Assembly: GCA_965277535.1 (NCBI GenBank) | Contig: OZ255825.1 | Span: forward strand, 1,550,001 to 1,614,000 | Source of the DNA: Ilyomonas sp965277535 | GTDB lineage: Bacteria; Bacteroidota; Bacteroidia; Chitinophagales; Chitinophagaceae | Direction: 5' to 3' | DNA: 64,000 nucleotides | Shown: in pieces, positions 54,344 to 62,237 of the stretch | Layout: every line of letters begins with the position of its first letter | How positions within the stretch are numbered: position 1 is the first letter of the stretch | Position numbers and translations under genes: made by a program | The notes under the pieces: generated by a model | Databases searched by the model: none | What the model saw: only the letters and a program-made list of their open reading frames with translations | Told to the model about the DNA's origin: nothing

Positions 54344-55360
54344 TTAAAAATAAGTTGATTTTAATTTCAGTCCCATTGTTTCGTCGAGCCCAAACATCAG
54401 GTTCATATTCTGCACCGCTTGCCCGGATGCACCTTTCAAGAGATTATCGAGGATGGAATGTACCACCACTTTGGTGCCTACATTTTCCAATTGAATCATA
54501 CATTTATTTGTATTCACTACCTGTTTTAAAAAAATCGGCTCATCGCTGATGAACGTGAATGTACTATCTGTATAAAAATCATTGAAGAGAGCAGTCAGTT
54601 CTTCCTTTTTGGTTTCGCAATGAATTACAGAGCTAACAAAGATGCCACGCGTAAAATCGCCGCGCCAGGGCACGAAGTTAATGGAGCCGCCGGCATCTGA
54701 GGGTGAATCTGGGGAATGATTTTGCAGTTGCACTACCGATTGAACAATTTCGCCAAGATGCTGATGACCTAATGTTTTATAAGCCTGTATGTTGTTAGCC
54801 CGCCAGCTAAAATGCGATGTTGCGCTTAAACTTTGTCCGGCACCCGTGCTGCCTGTGATACCGGTTGAGTACACTTCTTCCAGCAAGCCCCCTTTTGCCA
54901 GGGGCAACAAGCCTAATTGAATGGCGGTTGCAAAGCAACCCGGATTGGCAATGTTATGCGCCGTTTTGATTTGCTCTTTATTCAATTCAGGCAAGCCATA
55001 CACAAAGTTGCGGCCTTTGAATTGTGAATTCTGAGCAAGACGAAAATCATTCGACAGATCAATGATTTTTGTTTTTGCAGGTATTTCATTCGCTTCTAAA
55101 AACTTTTGCGCTTCTCCATGGCCGTTGCAAAGGAATAACACATCAATACTATCTAAGTTTTCTTTTGCCAATATTTCTTTACCACTGAATACAAGTTTGG
55201 TATCACCCAGCAAATCCTGGTGTACCTGGTACACATATTTCCCTGCATTGCTGTTGCTATGTACAAATGCAATGTTCGCCTGCGGATGGTTAACAAGCAA
55301 TCGTATCAACTCGCCGCCGGTGTAGCCGGCGCCACCAATAATGCCAATGTTGATGCTCAT
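54344..55360 (-). CDS. argC: N-acyl-gamma-glutamyl-phosphate reductase
   Basis: A 338-residue NADPH enzyme. GIIGGAGYTGGELIRLL binds NADP, and NPGCFATAI holds the catalytic Cys142. Residues about 214-226 (HSPDSPSDAGGSI) form an unexpected insertion before INFVPWRGDFTRG, coded at 54685-54718 by a repeat-like sequence. It acts between argB and argD. Downstream of the phosphotransferase gene by about 16 bases. Confidence 0.94.
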   Translation of the reverse strand: MSINIGIIGGAGYTGGELIRLLVNHPQANIAFVHSNSNAGKYVYQVHQDLLGDTKLVFSGKEILAKENLDSIDVLFLCNGHGEAQKFLEANEIPAKTKIIDLSNDFRLAQNSQFKGRNFVYGLPELNKEQIKTAHNIANPGCFATAIQLGLLPLAKGGLLEEVYSTGITGSTGAGQSLSATSHFSWRANNIQAYKTLGHQHLGEIVQSVVQLQNHSPDSPSDAGGSINFVPWRGDFTRGIFVSSVIHCETKKEELTALFNDFYTDSTFTFISDEPIFLKQVVNTNKCMIQLENVGTKVVVHSILDNLLKGASGQAVQNMNLMFGLDETMGLKLKSTYF

Positions 55361-55376
55361 GTTGATTGTATCGTTT

Positions 55377-56270
55377 TTATAAAAGATTGAGCAACTTTTT
55401 CAAATCCTCTTGATAAGTTTTTTCATTATTGGTATGCGCTGCAATGGCAATGCTATTCAACCCGATTACCAACTGATAGCACAACAATCTTTCATTCATG
55501 TTTTCAATGGTTATCTCTTTTTGTTTTAAAAATTGCAGCCACAGTTTTTTGTAATTGATCGTTGTTGAATTGAAGATTAAAAAAGCAACATCGTACAAAA
55601 AATCACCCAATCTTGCTTCTGCCCAGTCTATTAATCCGGTTATTTGTTTGCCATCGGTGAGCGCGTTATCAAAACCAAAATCTCCGTGCAGCAAGTGCTT
55701 TGCTGTACCGCAAAAAGAGAGCAAAGATTCTATTTTATTCATCGTTTTTTTCACCACTTCACTACTTAACTTCCCGGTGCTAACCAGCCCTTCAATGGTG
55801 TAATCCATTTTATGATTTTGAAAATCAAGCAGCCCCGCTTGCCAGCCGCCAGGCTCGCCATCTTCATCGTCGTCCAGCAACTTCCAGCCCGGCAAATGGC
55901 TCATGTTAAACTGGTGCAGTTGCCACAAACATTCATACAAACGAAAGACATCATTTTCATTGATGTTTTCGTCAATCATGGTATGCCCTTCACACCATTC
56001 GCTGATGGCATAATGAAAACCCCTGTATTCGCCCAACGCCATGATATTGGGAACAGGCAAACCGCTTCCCTGCAACAGTTGCGATACCAGTTTATCTTTT
56101 TTGAAATCTGCATCATCGTTATTGATTCGAATCACATATTTGTTGCTGCCGGATGTAAAACTGTATGCCGATGACCACCAGCCTTTTGCCAATTTTACCA
56201 CTTCGCTTTCCGGTTTAAAACCAGCTAGGGTGCAAAGCTTTTTTATTTCCGGATTTGCAACTTTTATCAT
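55377..56270 (-). CDS. Aminoglycoside phosphotransferase-family kinase in the arginine cluster
   Basis: A 297-residue protein kinase-like-fold phosphotransferase. GFDNALTDG follows the catalytic HGDFGFDN loop (LLHGDFG-FDN), and LIDWAEARLGDFLYDVAFL is the metal-binding block with the catalytic Asp in IDWAEA. VIRINNDDADFKKDKLV is the ATP-lysine area. It is a stand-alone small-molecule kinase of the APH fold whose substrate is unknown. It sits between argG and argC, so co-transcription with arginine synthesis is likely but a role is unproven. Confidence 0.85.
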   Translation of the reverse strand: MIKVANPEIKKLCTLAGFKPESEVVKLAKGWWSSAYSFTSGSNKYVIRINNDDADFKKDKLVSQLLQGSGLPVPNIMALGEYRGFHYAISEWCEGHTMIDENINENDVFRLYECLWQLHQFNMSHLPGWKLLDDDEDGEPGGWQAGLLDFQNHKMDYTIEGLVSTGKLSSEVVKKTMNKIESLLSFCGTAKHLLHGDFGFDNALTDGKQITGLIDWAEARLGDFLYDVAFLIFNSTTINYKKLWLQFLKQKEITIENMNERLLCYQLVIGLNSIAIAAHTNNEKTYQEDLKKLLNLL

Positions 56271-56312
56271 TCTCTTTTTGCCGTAACAGAAGTTTGTTTT
56301 TACGCTTTATTT

Positions 56313-57575
56313 TTATCTTTTGTCCTCTTCCATTTGATGCCACATTGCCGTTTGATTGCCGAATATCTTACTGAAACCACGCACATCTTCGCCCGTCCAG
56401 CCACTATTCATTTCACCATATTTTCCCCACTTGCTGTTCATTAAATCGTGCCTGCTTTCGATGCCGGTGATTTGAAAACGGTAAGGCATCAACTGCACAA
56501 ACACATCACCGGTTACATGCTGTTGCGAGCTTTGTAAAAATGCTTCAATATCGCGCATCACAGGGTCGAGTATTTGTCCTTCATGAAGCCAGTTGCCGTA
56601 AAAATTAGCGATGGTATCTTTCCAGCTTAACTGCCATTTGGTAAGCACATGTTTTTCTAACGCATGGTGCGCTTTGATGATAACCATCGGCGCAGCCGCT
56701 TCAAAACCCACACGTCCTTTGATGCCAATGATGGTATCGCCCACATGAATGTCTCTGCCAATACCATAAGCACCGGCAATGCTTTGCAAATATTGTATCG
56801 CTTCAGATGAATGGGTGAATTGTTTATCGCTTACAGAAGTCAATTCGCCCCTTTCAAAATGTAACTTTACTTCTTCACTATCGGTCTTGCTCACTTGCGT
56901 AGGCCATGCTTCTTCGGGCAGCATTCCCTTGCTGTTTAGTGTTTCTCTTCCACCAACAGAGGTGCCCCACAAGCCTTTGTTTATCGAGTAAGCCGCCTTT
57001 TCAAAGTTCATCTTCACGCTTTTGTTTTTGAGATAATTTATCTCTTCTTCACGGCTCAATCTTAGATCGCGTATCGGTGTAATAATTTCCACATCGGGTA
57101 TCATAATATGAAACACCATATCAAACCTTACCTGGTCGTTACCTGCGCCGGTGCTGCCATGCGCAACGGCTTTTGCGTTCAATTTTTTTACATGATCGGC
57201 AATGTGCAAAGCCTGTATCAACCGCTCGGCACTTACGCTTAACGGATAGGTATTGTTTTTTAGAACATTACCAAAAATGAGGTATTTGATGATGCGGTCG
57301 TAATAGCCTTTTACAGCATCAATTGTAGTGTGTGTTTTTACACCTAATTGATATGCATGTTGTTCTATTTTTTTTAATTCATCCTCACTAAAACCGCCGG
57401 TGTTTACAATGATGCTGTGAACATCGTAGCCTTTGTCCTCAGTAAGATACTTTACACAGAAAGTAGTGTCTAAGCCGCCGCTAAAGCCGAGGACAAGCCC
57501 CCCCGCCCCTGAAGGGGAGCTTTGAGCCTGTTCATTATTTATAACAGCGTTTAATGACTGAGTGGTGTTTTGCAT
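56313..57575 (-). CDS. argG: Argininosuccinate synthase
   Basis: A 420-residue enzyme that joins citrulline and aspartate using ATP. VLGFSGGLDTTFCVKYL is the ATP-binding PP loop; HGSTGAGNDQVRFD, KSVKMNFEKAAYSINKGLWG and GRVGFEAAAP (as GIKGRVGFEAAAP) are typical. The first 26 residues (MQNTTQSLNAVINN plus EQAQSSPSGAGG) are an extension before the usual start and include a repeat-type GCTCCCCTTCAGGGGCGGGG sequence at 57495-57525. The real start may therefore be shifted. About 190 bases downstream of the GNAT gene. Confidence 0.94.
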   Translation of the reverse strand: MQNTTQSLNAVINNEQAQSSPSGAGGLVLGFSGGLDTTFCVKYLTEDKGYDVHSIIVNTGGFSEDELKKIEQHAYQLGVKTHTTIDAVKGYYDRIIKYLIFGNVLKNNTYPLSVSAERLIQALHIADHVKKLNAKAVAHGSTGAGNDQVRFDMVFHIMIPDVEIITPIRDLRLSREEEINYLKNKSVKMNFEKAAYSINKGLWGTSVGGRETLNSKGMLPEEAWPTQVSKTDSEEVKLHFERGELTSVSDKQFTHSSEAIQYLQSIAGAYGIGRDIHVGDTIIGIKGRVGFEAAAPMVIIKAHHALEKHVLTKWQLSWKDTIANFYGNWLHEGQILDPVMRDIEAFLQSSQQHVTGDVFVQLMPYRFQITGIESRHDLMNSKWGKYGEMNSGWTGEDVRGFSKIFGNQTAMWHQMEEDKR

Positions 57576-57728
57576 GAATGATAAAAAATATTCTCAGTTG
57601 ATTGATATGTGATGTGTGGTTTGTTTTTGCCCAATTTATTTTTGAACGTACAAGTGTGCGACGCAACGATGCTAAACCGGAGTTATAAAAGCCTGGTACA
57701 TAAACCTGTATTTTGTATTTTCCTCTTG

Positions 57729-57763
57729 CCCTTCTCCACAAGTGGAGAAGGGTTGGGATGAGG
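57729..57763. repeat. Palindromic repeat between GNAT and argG genes
   Basis: CCCTTCTCCAC-AA-GTGGAGAAGGG with TTGGGATGAGG: the same unit as that inside argF' at 52532. It directly abuts the GNAT stop codon. The gap also has a reverse GCAAAAACAAA word (57621). Confidence 0.8.
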
Positions 57764-57764
57764 T

Positions 57765-58484
57765 TTACGCAAATAATGTAAACAGCATACTTACGAAGGA
57801 ACGCCGTTGCTTTTTTTCTTTTTCGGCCTTGTCCCTTTTTTTAAATACGTTTAAAAAACGGCTCTGCTTGCTTTCAAGCAAACGGTTGTATGCCTCGCTT
57901 TTTTCTTCAAAATGCTCTTTGGTTTCTTTCGGTTCATAATGATCTGCAGGATCGTACAGCATTGCGGTACACAAACAATTCTTTCGCTCTTTCATAGTAA
58001 GAATATCGTAGTTCACACAGCTTTTGCAGCCTGCCCAAAACGCTTCGTCCTGTGTAAGCTCGCTGTAGGTTACCGGCTCGTAACCCAGGTCGCTGTTGAT
58101 TTTCATTACTGCCAAACCGGTTGTTAGCCCAAAAATTTTGGCAGCCGGATATTTCTCTCTTGATAAATTAAAAACTGCGTGTTTGATGCGCTTTGCCACG
58201 CCGCTTTTTCTGAACTCTGGCGAAACTATCAGGCCGCTGTTGGCAACATATCCGCCATGGCTCCAGGTTTCAATATAGCAAAAGCCAACCCATGCGCCGT
58301 CGGTGGTAACAGCAATTACAGCCTTTCCTTCCAGCATTTTATTTTCAATGTATGCCGGATCGCGTTTGGCAATGCCGGTGCCACGCGCGGCGGCGCTGGC
58401 TGCCATTTCTTCGGTAATGATTTTTGCAAATTGTATGTCGCCAATGTTGGCTATGCGAACGATAATATTGTCTTGCTGCTCCAC
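57765..58484 (-). CDS. GNAT family acyltransferase, candidate N-acylglutamate synthase
   Basis: A 239-residue GNAT protein, with GTG start (58482-58484). GWVGFCYIETWSHGG, NSGLIVSPEFRKSGVAKRIKHAVF (acyl-CoA site) and KIFGLTTGLAVMKINSDLGYEPV are the fold. Cysteines CKSCVNYDIL follow, and the C-terminal tail is Lys/Arg-rich. GNAT genes lie at the head of arginine clusters in other Bacteroidota, and from memory one in Bacteroides thetaiotaomicron was shown to be N-succinylglutamate synthase. No classical ArgA or ArgJ is present in this window, so this gene could fill that step. Inference. Confidence 0.8.
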   Translation of the reverse strand: MEQQDNIIVRIANIGDIQFAKIITEEMAASAAARGTGIAKRDPAYIENKMLEGKAVIAVTTDGAWVGFCYIETWSHGGYVANSGLIVSPEFRKSGVAKRIKHAVFNLSREKYPAAKIFGLTTGLAVMKINSDLGYEPVTYSELTQDEAFWAGCKSCVNYDILTMKERKNCLCTAMLYDPADHYEPKETKEHFEEKSEAYNRLLESKQSRFLNVFKKRDKAEKEKKQRRSFVSMLFTLFA

Positions 58485-58570
58485 GGTAAAAACGAATTAA
58501 AAATTGAACGGTTGATTGACGAAAATAGTGCCGGGCTTATTGCAAGCCTTGCATAACAATCCAACAAAAA

Positions 58571-58675
58571 TGAAGGAATGCCGATTAAATGCGCGGTCGT
58601 CGTGCCGGTCGGAAGCAGCATGGATTGGGTAAAATAACAACACCCATCAGCGAGGGATGGAAAGCATTATAAATT
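58571..58675 (+). ncRNA. Possible structured RNA or degenerate repeat upstream of prmA
   Basis: A GC-rich stretch (GCGCGGTCGTCGTGCCGGTC, GGAAGCAGCATGGATTGGG, ACACCCATCAGCGAGGGATGG) inside an AT-rich gap of 390 bases. TGGGT and ACCCA can pair. The words AGCGAGGGATGGAAAGC and GTGAGGAATAGAAGCGG at 26931 look alike, which suggests the same RNA family. Very tentative. Confidence 0.3.
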
Positions 58676-58861
58676 GTATGTGTTGCGTACTGTTTCAACT
58701 TTAGTTCAAAATAAAAGATGAAATGATTGATTGCTTGTGAGGTGTAAAAGTAAAAAGGTTTATCGTTACTGCGATTAATTTTTTTATAAAAAATAAATTG
58801 TAACAGAAGAAGTGTTGCTTTTTCGGGATAGGGAATATCTGTTACTGCTATCTTGCCTTTT

Positions 58862-58869
58862 TATTTTTG
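58862..58869 (+). promoter_or_regulatory. -7 promoter box directly before prmA
   Basis: TATTTTTG fits TAnnTTTG and ends only two bases before the prmA ATG. Transcription would begin at or just after the ATG, so prmA might be leaderless, or this is not the functional promoter. Confidence 0.4.
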
Positions 58870-58871
58870 CC

Positions 58872-59693
58872 ATGAATGATACCAGTTACATAGAAGTTGA
58901 ATTTTTTAATGTAAAACCAAACGAAGCAGATATTGTTGTTGCGATGCTTGCCGGTATTGATTTTGAAGGCTTTGAAGAAACCGACGGTTTAATTAAAGCA
59001 TACATCAGTCAACAACAATTTAACGAAGCGGAAGTAAAGAAAATAGCCGAACAATTTTCTTTATTGTACAAAACCAAAGAAGTGCCCCCACAAAACTGGA
59101 ATGCTGTGTGGGAAAGCCATTTTGAACCTGTAATAATTGATGATTTTGTGGCAGTACGTGCTCACTTTCATTCACCCGTTTCTACAGTGCAGCACGAAAT
59201 TATCATCACTCCAAAAATGAGCTTTGGTACCGGTCATCATGCCACCACAACGATGATGATGCAACAAATGCGCAACATTGATTTTAAAAACAAAACGGTA
59301 TTTGATTTTGGCACCGGAACCGGCGTTCTTGCTATCCTGGCTGAGAAGCTGGGCGCCGCTTCAGTTTTGGCTATTGATAACGATGAATGGAGCATAGACA
59401 ACAGCATGGAAAATATAGGCAAAAACAAGTGCAGCAATACAAGAGTTGAGCAGCGAAGCGATGCCAATGTTCAGCAGTGTTTCGACGTAATTGTAGCCAA
59501 TATTAATCGCAACGTGATTGTGGAGAATCTTTCTTTTCTTTCTTCTCAGTTAAATAAAAATGGCTCCTTATTGGTAAGTGGTTTGCTAGTGGAAGACGAA
59601 GGCCTTATACTCGCAGAAGCAGCTCATTACGGGCTAAACCATCAAAGTACACAGAATTTACACCAGTGGAGTTTATTACGTTTTGGCAGTTAA
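58872..59693 (+). CDS. prmA: Ribosomal protein L11 methyltransferase
   Basis: A 273-residue SAM-dependent methyltransferase that trimethylates ribosomal protein L11. N-terminal small domain, then VFDFGTGTGVLAILAEKLGA (SAM motif I), LAIDNDEWSIDNSMENI and VIVANINRNVI. Start at ATG 58872 (MNDTSYIEVEF); the preceding open frame runs through the promoter box and is not in the family. GCAAAAACAAG-like word inside (59414). Confidence 0.92.
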   Translation: MNDTSYIEVEFFNVKPNEADIVVAMLAGIDFEGFEETDGLIKAYISQQQFNEAEVKKIAEQFSLLYKTKEVPPQNWNAVWESHFEPVIIDDFVAVRAHFHSPVSTVQHEIIITPKMSFGTGHHATTTMMMQQMRNIDFKNKTVFDFGTGTGVLAILAEKLGAASVLAIDNDEWSIDNSMENIGKNKCSNTRVEQRSDANVQQCFDVIVANINRNVIVENLSFLSSQLNKNGSLLVSGLLVEDEGLILAEAAHYGLNHQSTQNLHQWSLLRFGS

Positions 59694-59742
59694 AGTTTTC
59701 TTGATAAACGGTCGGGAACGATTGTTGAAAAGAGAGAAGTAA

Positions 59743-59750
59743 TATATTTG
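59743..59750 (+). promoter_or_regulatory. -7 promoter box of plsY
   Basis: TATATTTG is an exact TAnnTTTG and is followed by a leader of about 17-24 bases to ATG 59774. Confidence 0.6.
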
Positions 59751-59773
59751 TCATTCTAACTTTTTATTTGTCA

Positions 59774-60454
59774 ATGCAGGAACTCATTTTAATTTTTATT
59801 GCTTATCTCATCGGTTCCATTCCAACGGCTGTTTGGGTAAGCAGATATTATTTTGGAATTGACATTCGCGATTATGGCAGCGGCAATGCCGGCGCTACCA
59901 ACACCTACCGCGTGTTAGGCTCAAAATGGGGAACCATTGTAATGAGTGTTGACATGCTGAAAGGCGTAATTGCTACATCGTTGTATATCATCATCCCATT
60001 TTATATTGTTCCCGCTCACGATTGGGACAGAACCAACCTGATGATTGGCCTGGGGCTGGCGGCTGTATTAGGACATATCTTTCCTATCTGGGCAAATTTT
60101 AAAGGCGGTAAAGGCGTGGCTACCTTGTTTGGAATGGTGGTAGCAATGCAGCCCAGCGTGGCTTTGTGTTGTGTAGCTGTGTTTCTTTGCGTTTTGTATT
60201 TAACCCGCTTTGTATCGTTAAGTTCTATTCTTTCTTCCATTGCTTTTGCGGTGTTTATTCTTTTTGTTTTTAATGATGATGTAACGCTGTACCGCATCTT
60301 CTCAGTCGCCGTTGCTTTGATGGTTATTCTTACACATCAAAAAAATATCAACCGCCTTTTGAAAGGCACCGAAACCAAAGTTCCTATCTTAAAATACCGC
60401 GACCGGCGCAGGCAAAAAAGGCGCGATTCGCATAATGATGATAATGACGATTAA
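59774..60454 (+). CDS. plsY: Glycerol-3-phosphate acyltransferase
   Basis: A 226-residue inner-membrane enzyme that transfers an acyl group from acyl phosphate to glycerol-3-phosphate, starting phospholipid synthesis. Five or so membrane helices. IGSIPTAVWVSRYYFGIDIRDYGSGNAGATN is the first motif (GSGNxGATN), GHIFPIWANFKGGKGVAT the second (FKGGKGVAT), and HQKNINRLLKGTE the third. The tail is basic and Asp-rich (RRRQKRRDSHNDDNDD). Start at ATG 59774. Confidence 0.93.
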   Translation: MQELILIFIAYLIGSIPTAVWVSRYYFGIDIRDYGSGNAGATNTYRVLGSKWGTIVMSVDMLKGVIATSLYIIIPFYIVPAHDWDRTNLMIGLGLAAVLGHIFPIWANFKGGKGVATLFGMVVAMQPSVALCCVAVFLCVLYLTRFVSLSSILSSIAFAVFILFVFNDDVTLYRIFSVAVALMVILTHQKNINRLLKGTETKVPILKYRDRRRQKRRDSHNDDNDD

Positions 60455-60599
60455 GCCCCACGTCATTACAACAATTTCCTGCTTTTGTTTTTACCTGTTT
60501 TCTGATTAAACGCTTCACAGGTCGAAGTGTGGTTGGGGCTGTCATCATTCTGCAATTGCCGCCGTTTGGTTTTGCACAATAATCGCTCTCTTGCAGGCG

Positions 60600-60803
60600 G
60601 CATTGTGCGGAATCTGCTGTTACGAAATTGAACAGGTTACAAGATGTAAACTGCTTTGTTTTATTCAACTACTTTATTAATCAATCATCAGACCTGCCTG
60701 TCGGCAGACAGATTCCATACAAAGCCCTCGTTAATTTGATTATAACTTCTATCATTGTGTTGAGGACATTCCGACTCGTCGGGACAAGTCTTACGGAATG
60801 ACG
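60600..60803. repeat. Inverted-repeat element, copy B
   Basis: The right part (60690-60803) matches copy A at 8620-8711: the palindrome CCTGCCTGTCGGCAGACAG, then ACAAAGCCCTCG, TTAATTTGATTATAA, ATCATTGTGTTGAGGACAT and the end TTACGGAATGACG. Between it carries a CCGACTCGTCGGGACAAG stem absent from copy A's right side. The left end is degenerate (TGTGCGGAATCTGCTGTTA at 60604). The 60455-60941 gap holds no gene. Confidence 0.75.
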
Positions 60804-60867
60804 TGGCCGCTCCATTCTTTCTTTATCAAACGGGCATTTCTAACAAAATAGAAACTCTGAATTTTCT

Positions 60868-60912
60868 GCAAAAACAAAACAGCCACATTAGAATTAATGT
60901 GGCTGTTTTTAT
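60868..60912 (-). terminator. Terminator with dispersed word at its foot
   Basis: AAAACAGCCACATTA (60876-60890) and TAATGTGGCTGTTTT form a 15-bp stem with a GAAT loop and a T run. The GCAAAAACAAA word (60868) overlaps the left arm. It ends the ompH transcript on the minus strand. Confidence 0.85.
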
Positions 60913-60941
60913 GAAACGAAATCTTTTAAAAAAGAAACAAC

Positions 60942-61559
60942 TTACGGCTTCTTTGTACCACCGGTTGAAGGTCTTGCCGCACCTGTTGTCGGTTTTGCAG
61001 CCGATGCATCAGGATCGGGTCCTAAGTAAATCAATTCCTGCGGCAGCGAAGTCAGTTTCAATTCTTTGGCTACAGAAATGAACAAATTATCAACCTGCGA
61101 GCCATCTTCATAGGTTTGCGGTTTGAGTATCAAAGCATATCTGTGAGAAGTTAATACTTTCTTATAAGCTTCCACTACTTTTTCGTAAAGAGGCTGTGCA
61201 AGCTGCTGTGTTTTGGCTTCCGATTTTTGCTGCGCATATTGCTGCCAATACACCAGTTTGATTCCAACCTGCTGGCGTTGGTTAGCGCTATAATCCAGAA
61301 CGGCTTGTGATTTTTTTGCAGTAGAATCAGCGTGATAAGTGCTGTCTAACCTGTGAAATTCACTGTTTAAAATCTGATATTCAGTACCCAGCGAATCTCT
61401 TTGATACAACTGAACCAGGCTATCAACACCTGCAATGCCCGGCATTGCCCGCACCATTAAATCTATGTCGAACACGGCCACTTTCATTTGTGCATTTGCC
61501 TGGCTGCTAAAGCCAATAAGTGCTGCCAGTAATAGCAGCGAAACGAATAATTTTTTCAT
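60942..61559 (-). CDS. OmpH/Skp family periplasmic chaperone, second copy
   Basis: A 205-residue Skp-like protein with signal peptide (LLLLAALIGFSSQANAQ). The coiled-coil arms follow (LVQLYQRDSLGTEYQILNSEFHRLDSTYH, KLVYWQQYAQQKSEAKTQQLAQPLYEKVVEAYKKV), then KELKLTSLP. The C-terminal tail is Ala/Pro/Gly/Thr-rich. It helps outer-membrane proteins through the periplasm. Second of a tandem pair after bamA. Confidence 0.85.
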   Translation of the reverse strand: MKKLFVSLLLLAALIGFSSQANAQMKVAVFDIDLMVRAMPGIAGVDSLVQLYQRDSLGTEYQILNSEFHRLDSTYHADSTAKKSQAVLDYSANQRQQVGIKLVYWQQYAQQKSEAKTQQLAQPLYEKVVEAYKKVLTSHRYALILKPQTYEDGSQVDNLFISVAKELKLTSLPQELIYLGPDPDASAAKPTTGAARPSTGGTKKP

Positions 61560-61638
61560 TTTGTTTTTGCTTTTGTTGTGCGCTTCTTTTATTATCGCAC
61601 GCTTTGTTTTTATTGTTTTTTATTGATGAAAAATATAT

Positions 61639-62154
61639 CTATTTGGTAATGCCTAATTCGCGAAGCACATCATCGCTTTTATCCAGCTTTGGGTCGGCGA
61701 AGATAACCGTAATGCCTTCGCTTTTGTCCAGTATAAAATCGTAGCTGCGGGCGGCGGCAATTTTTTGTACGGCATTGTACACTCTGTCCTGAATGGGTTT
61801 TACGAGTTTTTGCCGCTCGTTAAACAAATCGCCCTGGTAGCCAAAGCGTTTTTTTTGCAAATCGCGCACTTCTTTTTCTTTGTTAAACAATTCATCTTCG
61901 CGCTTTTTTTTCAGTTCATCGCTTAACATGTATTGCTCGGCATCATAATCTTTATACATCTTGTCTAACACAGCTTGCCTGGCATCAATATCCTTTTGCC
62001 ACTGGTCGCTTACCTGTTGCAGCTTTGTATCGGCATCTTTGTATTCGGGCATTTTATCCAGAATGTATTTGGTGTCAATCACAGCATAACGCTGTGCCGA
62101 AACGCCGCCTGCCAACAGCATAGCAACAATACAAAACAGAAGTATTTTTTTCAT
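61639..62154 (-). CDS. OmpH/Skp family periplasmic chaperone
   Basis: A 171-residue Skp-like chaperone, signal peptide LLFCIVAMLLAGGVSAQ. AVIDTKYILDKMPEYKDADTKL starts the core; a long coiled coil (DARQAVLDKMYKDYDAEQYMLSDELKKKREDELFNKEKEVRDLQKKRF in parts) follows. Directly downstream of bamA on the minus strand, 80 bases before the second ompH gene. Confidence 0.9.
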   Translation of the reverse strand: MKKILLFCIVAMLLAGGVSAQRYAVIDTKYILDKMPEYKDADTKLQQVSDQWQKDIDARQAVLDKMYKDYDAEQYMLSDELKKKREDELFNKEKEVRDLQKKRFGYQGDLFNERQKLVKPIQDRVYNAVQKIAAARSYDFILDKSEGITVIFADPKLDKSDDVLRELGITK

Positions 62155-62237
62155 GAATAATTTGTTTGTTCCGCAAGGTAAGACTTTGCTTTTTTCGCTT
62201 CTCTATTGCTATGCGTTTTACCTTTTTCTTTTCAAAA

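Noticed and set aside
58812..58871. Longer N-terminus for prmA
   Set aside because: It runs through the -7 box and is not part of the methyltransferase family.
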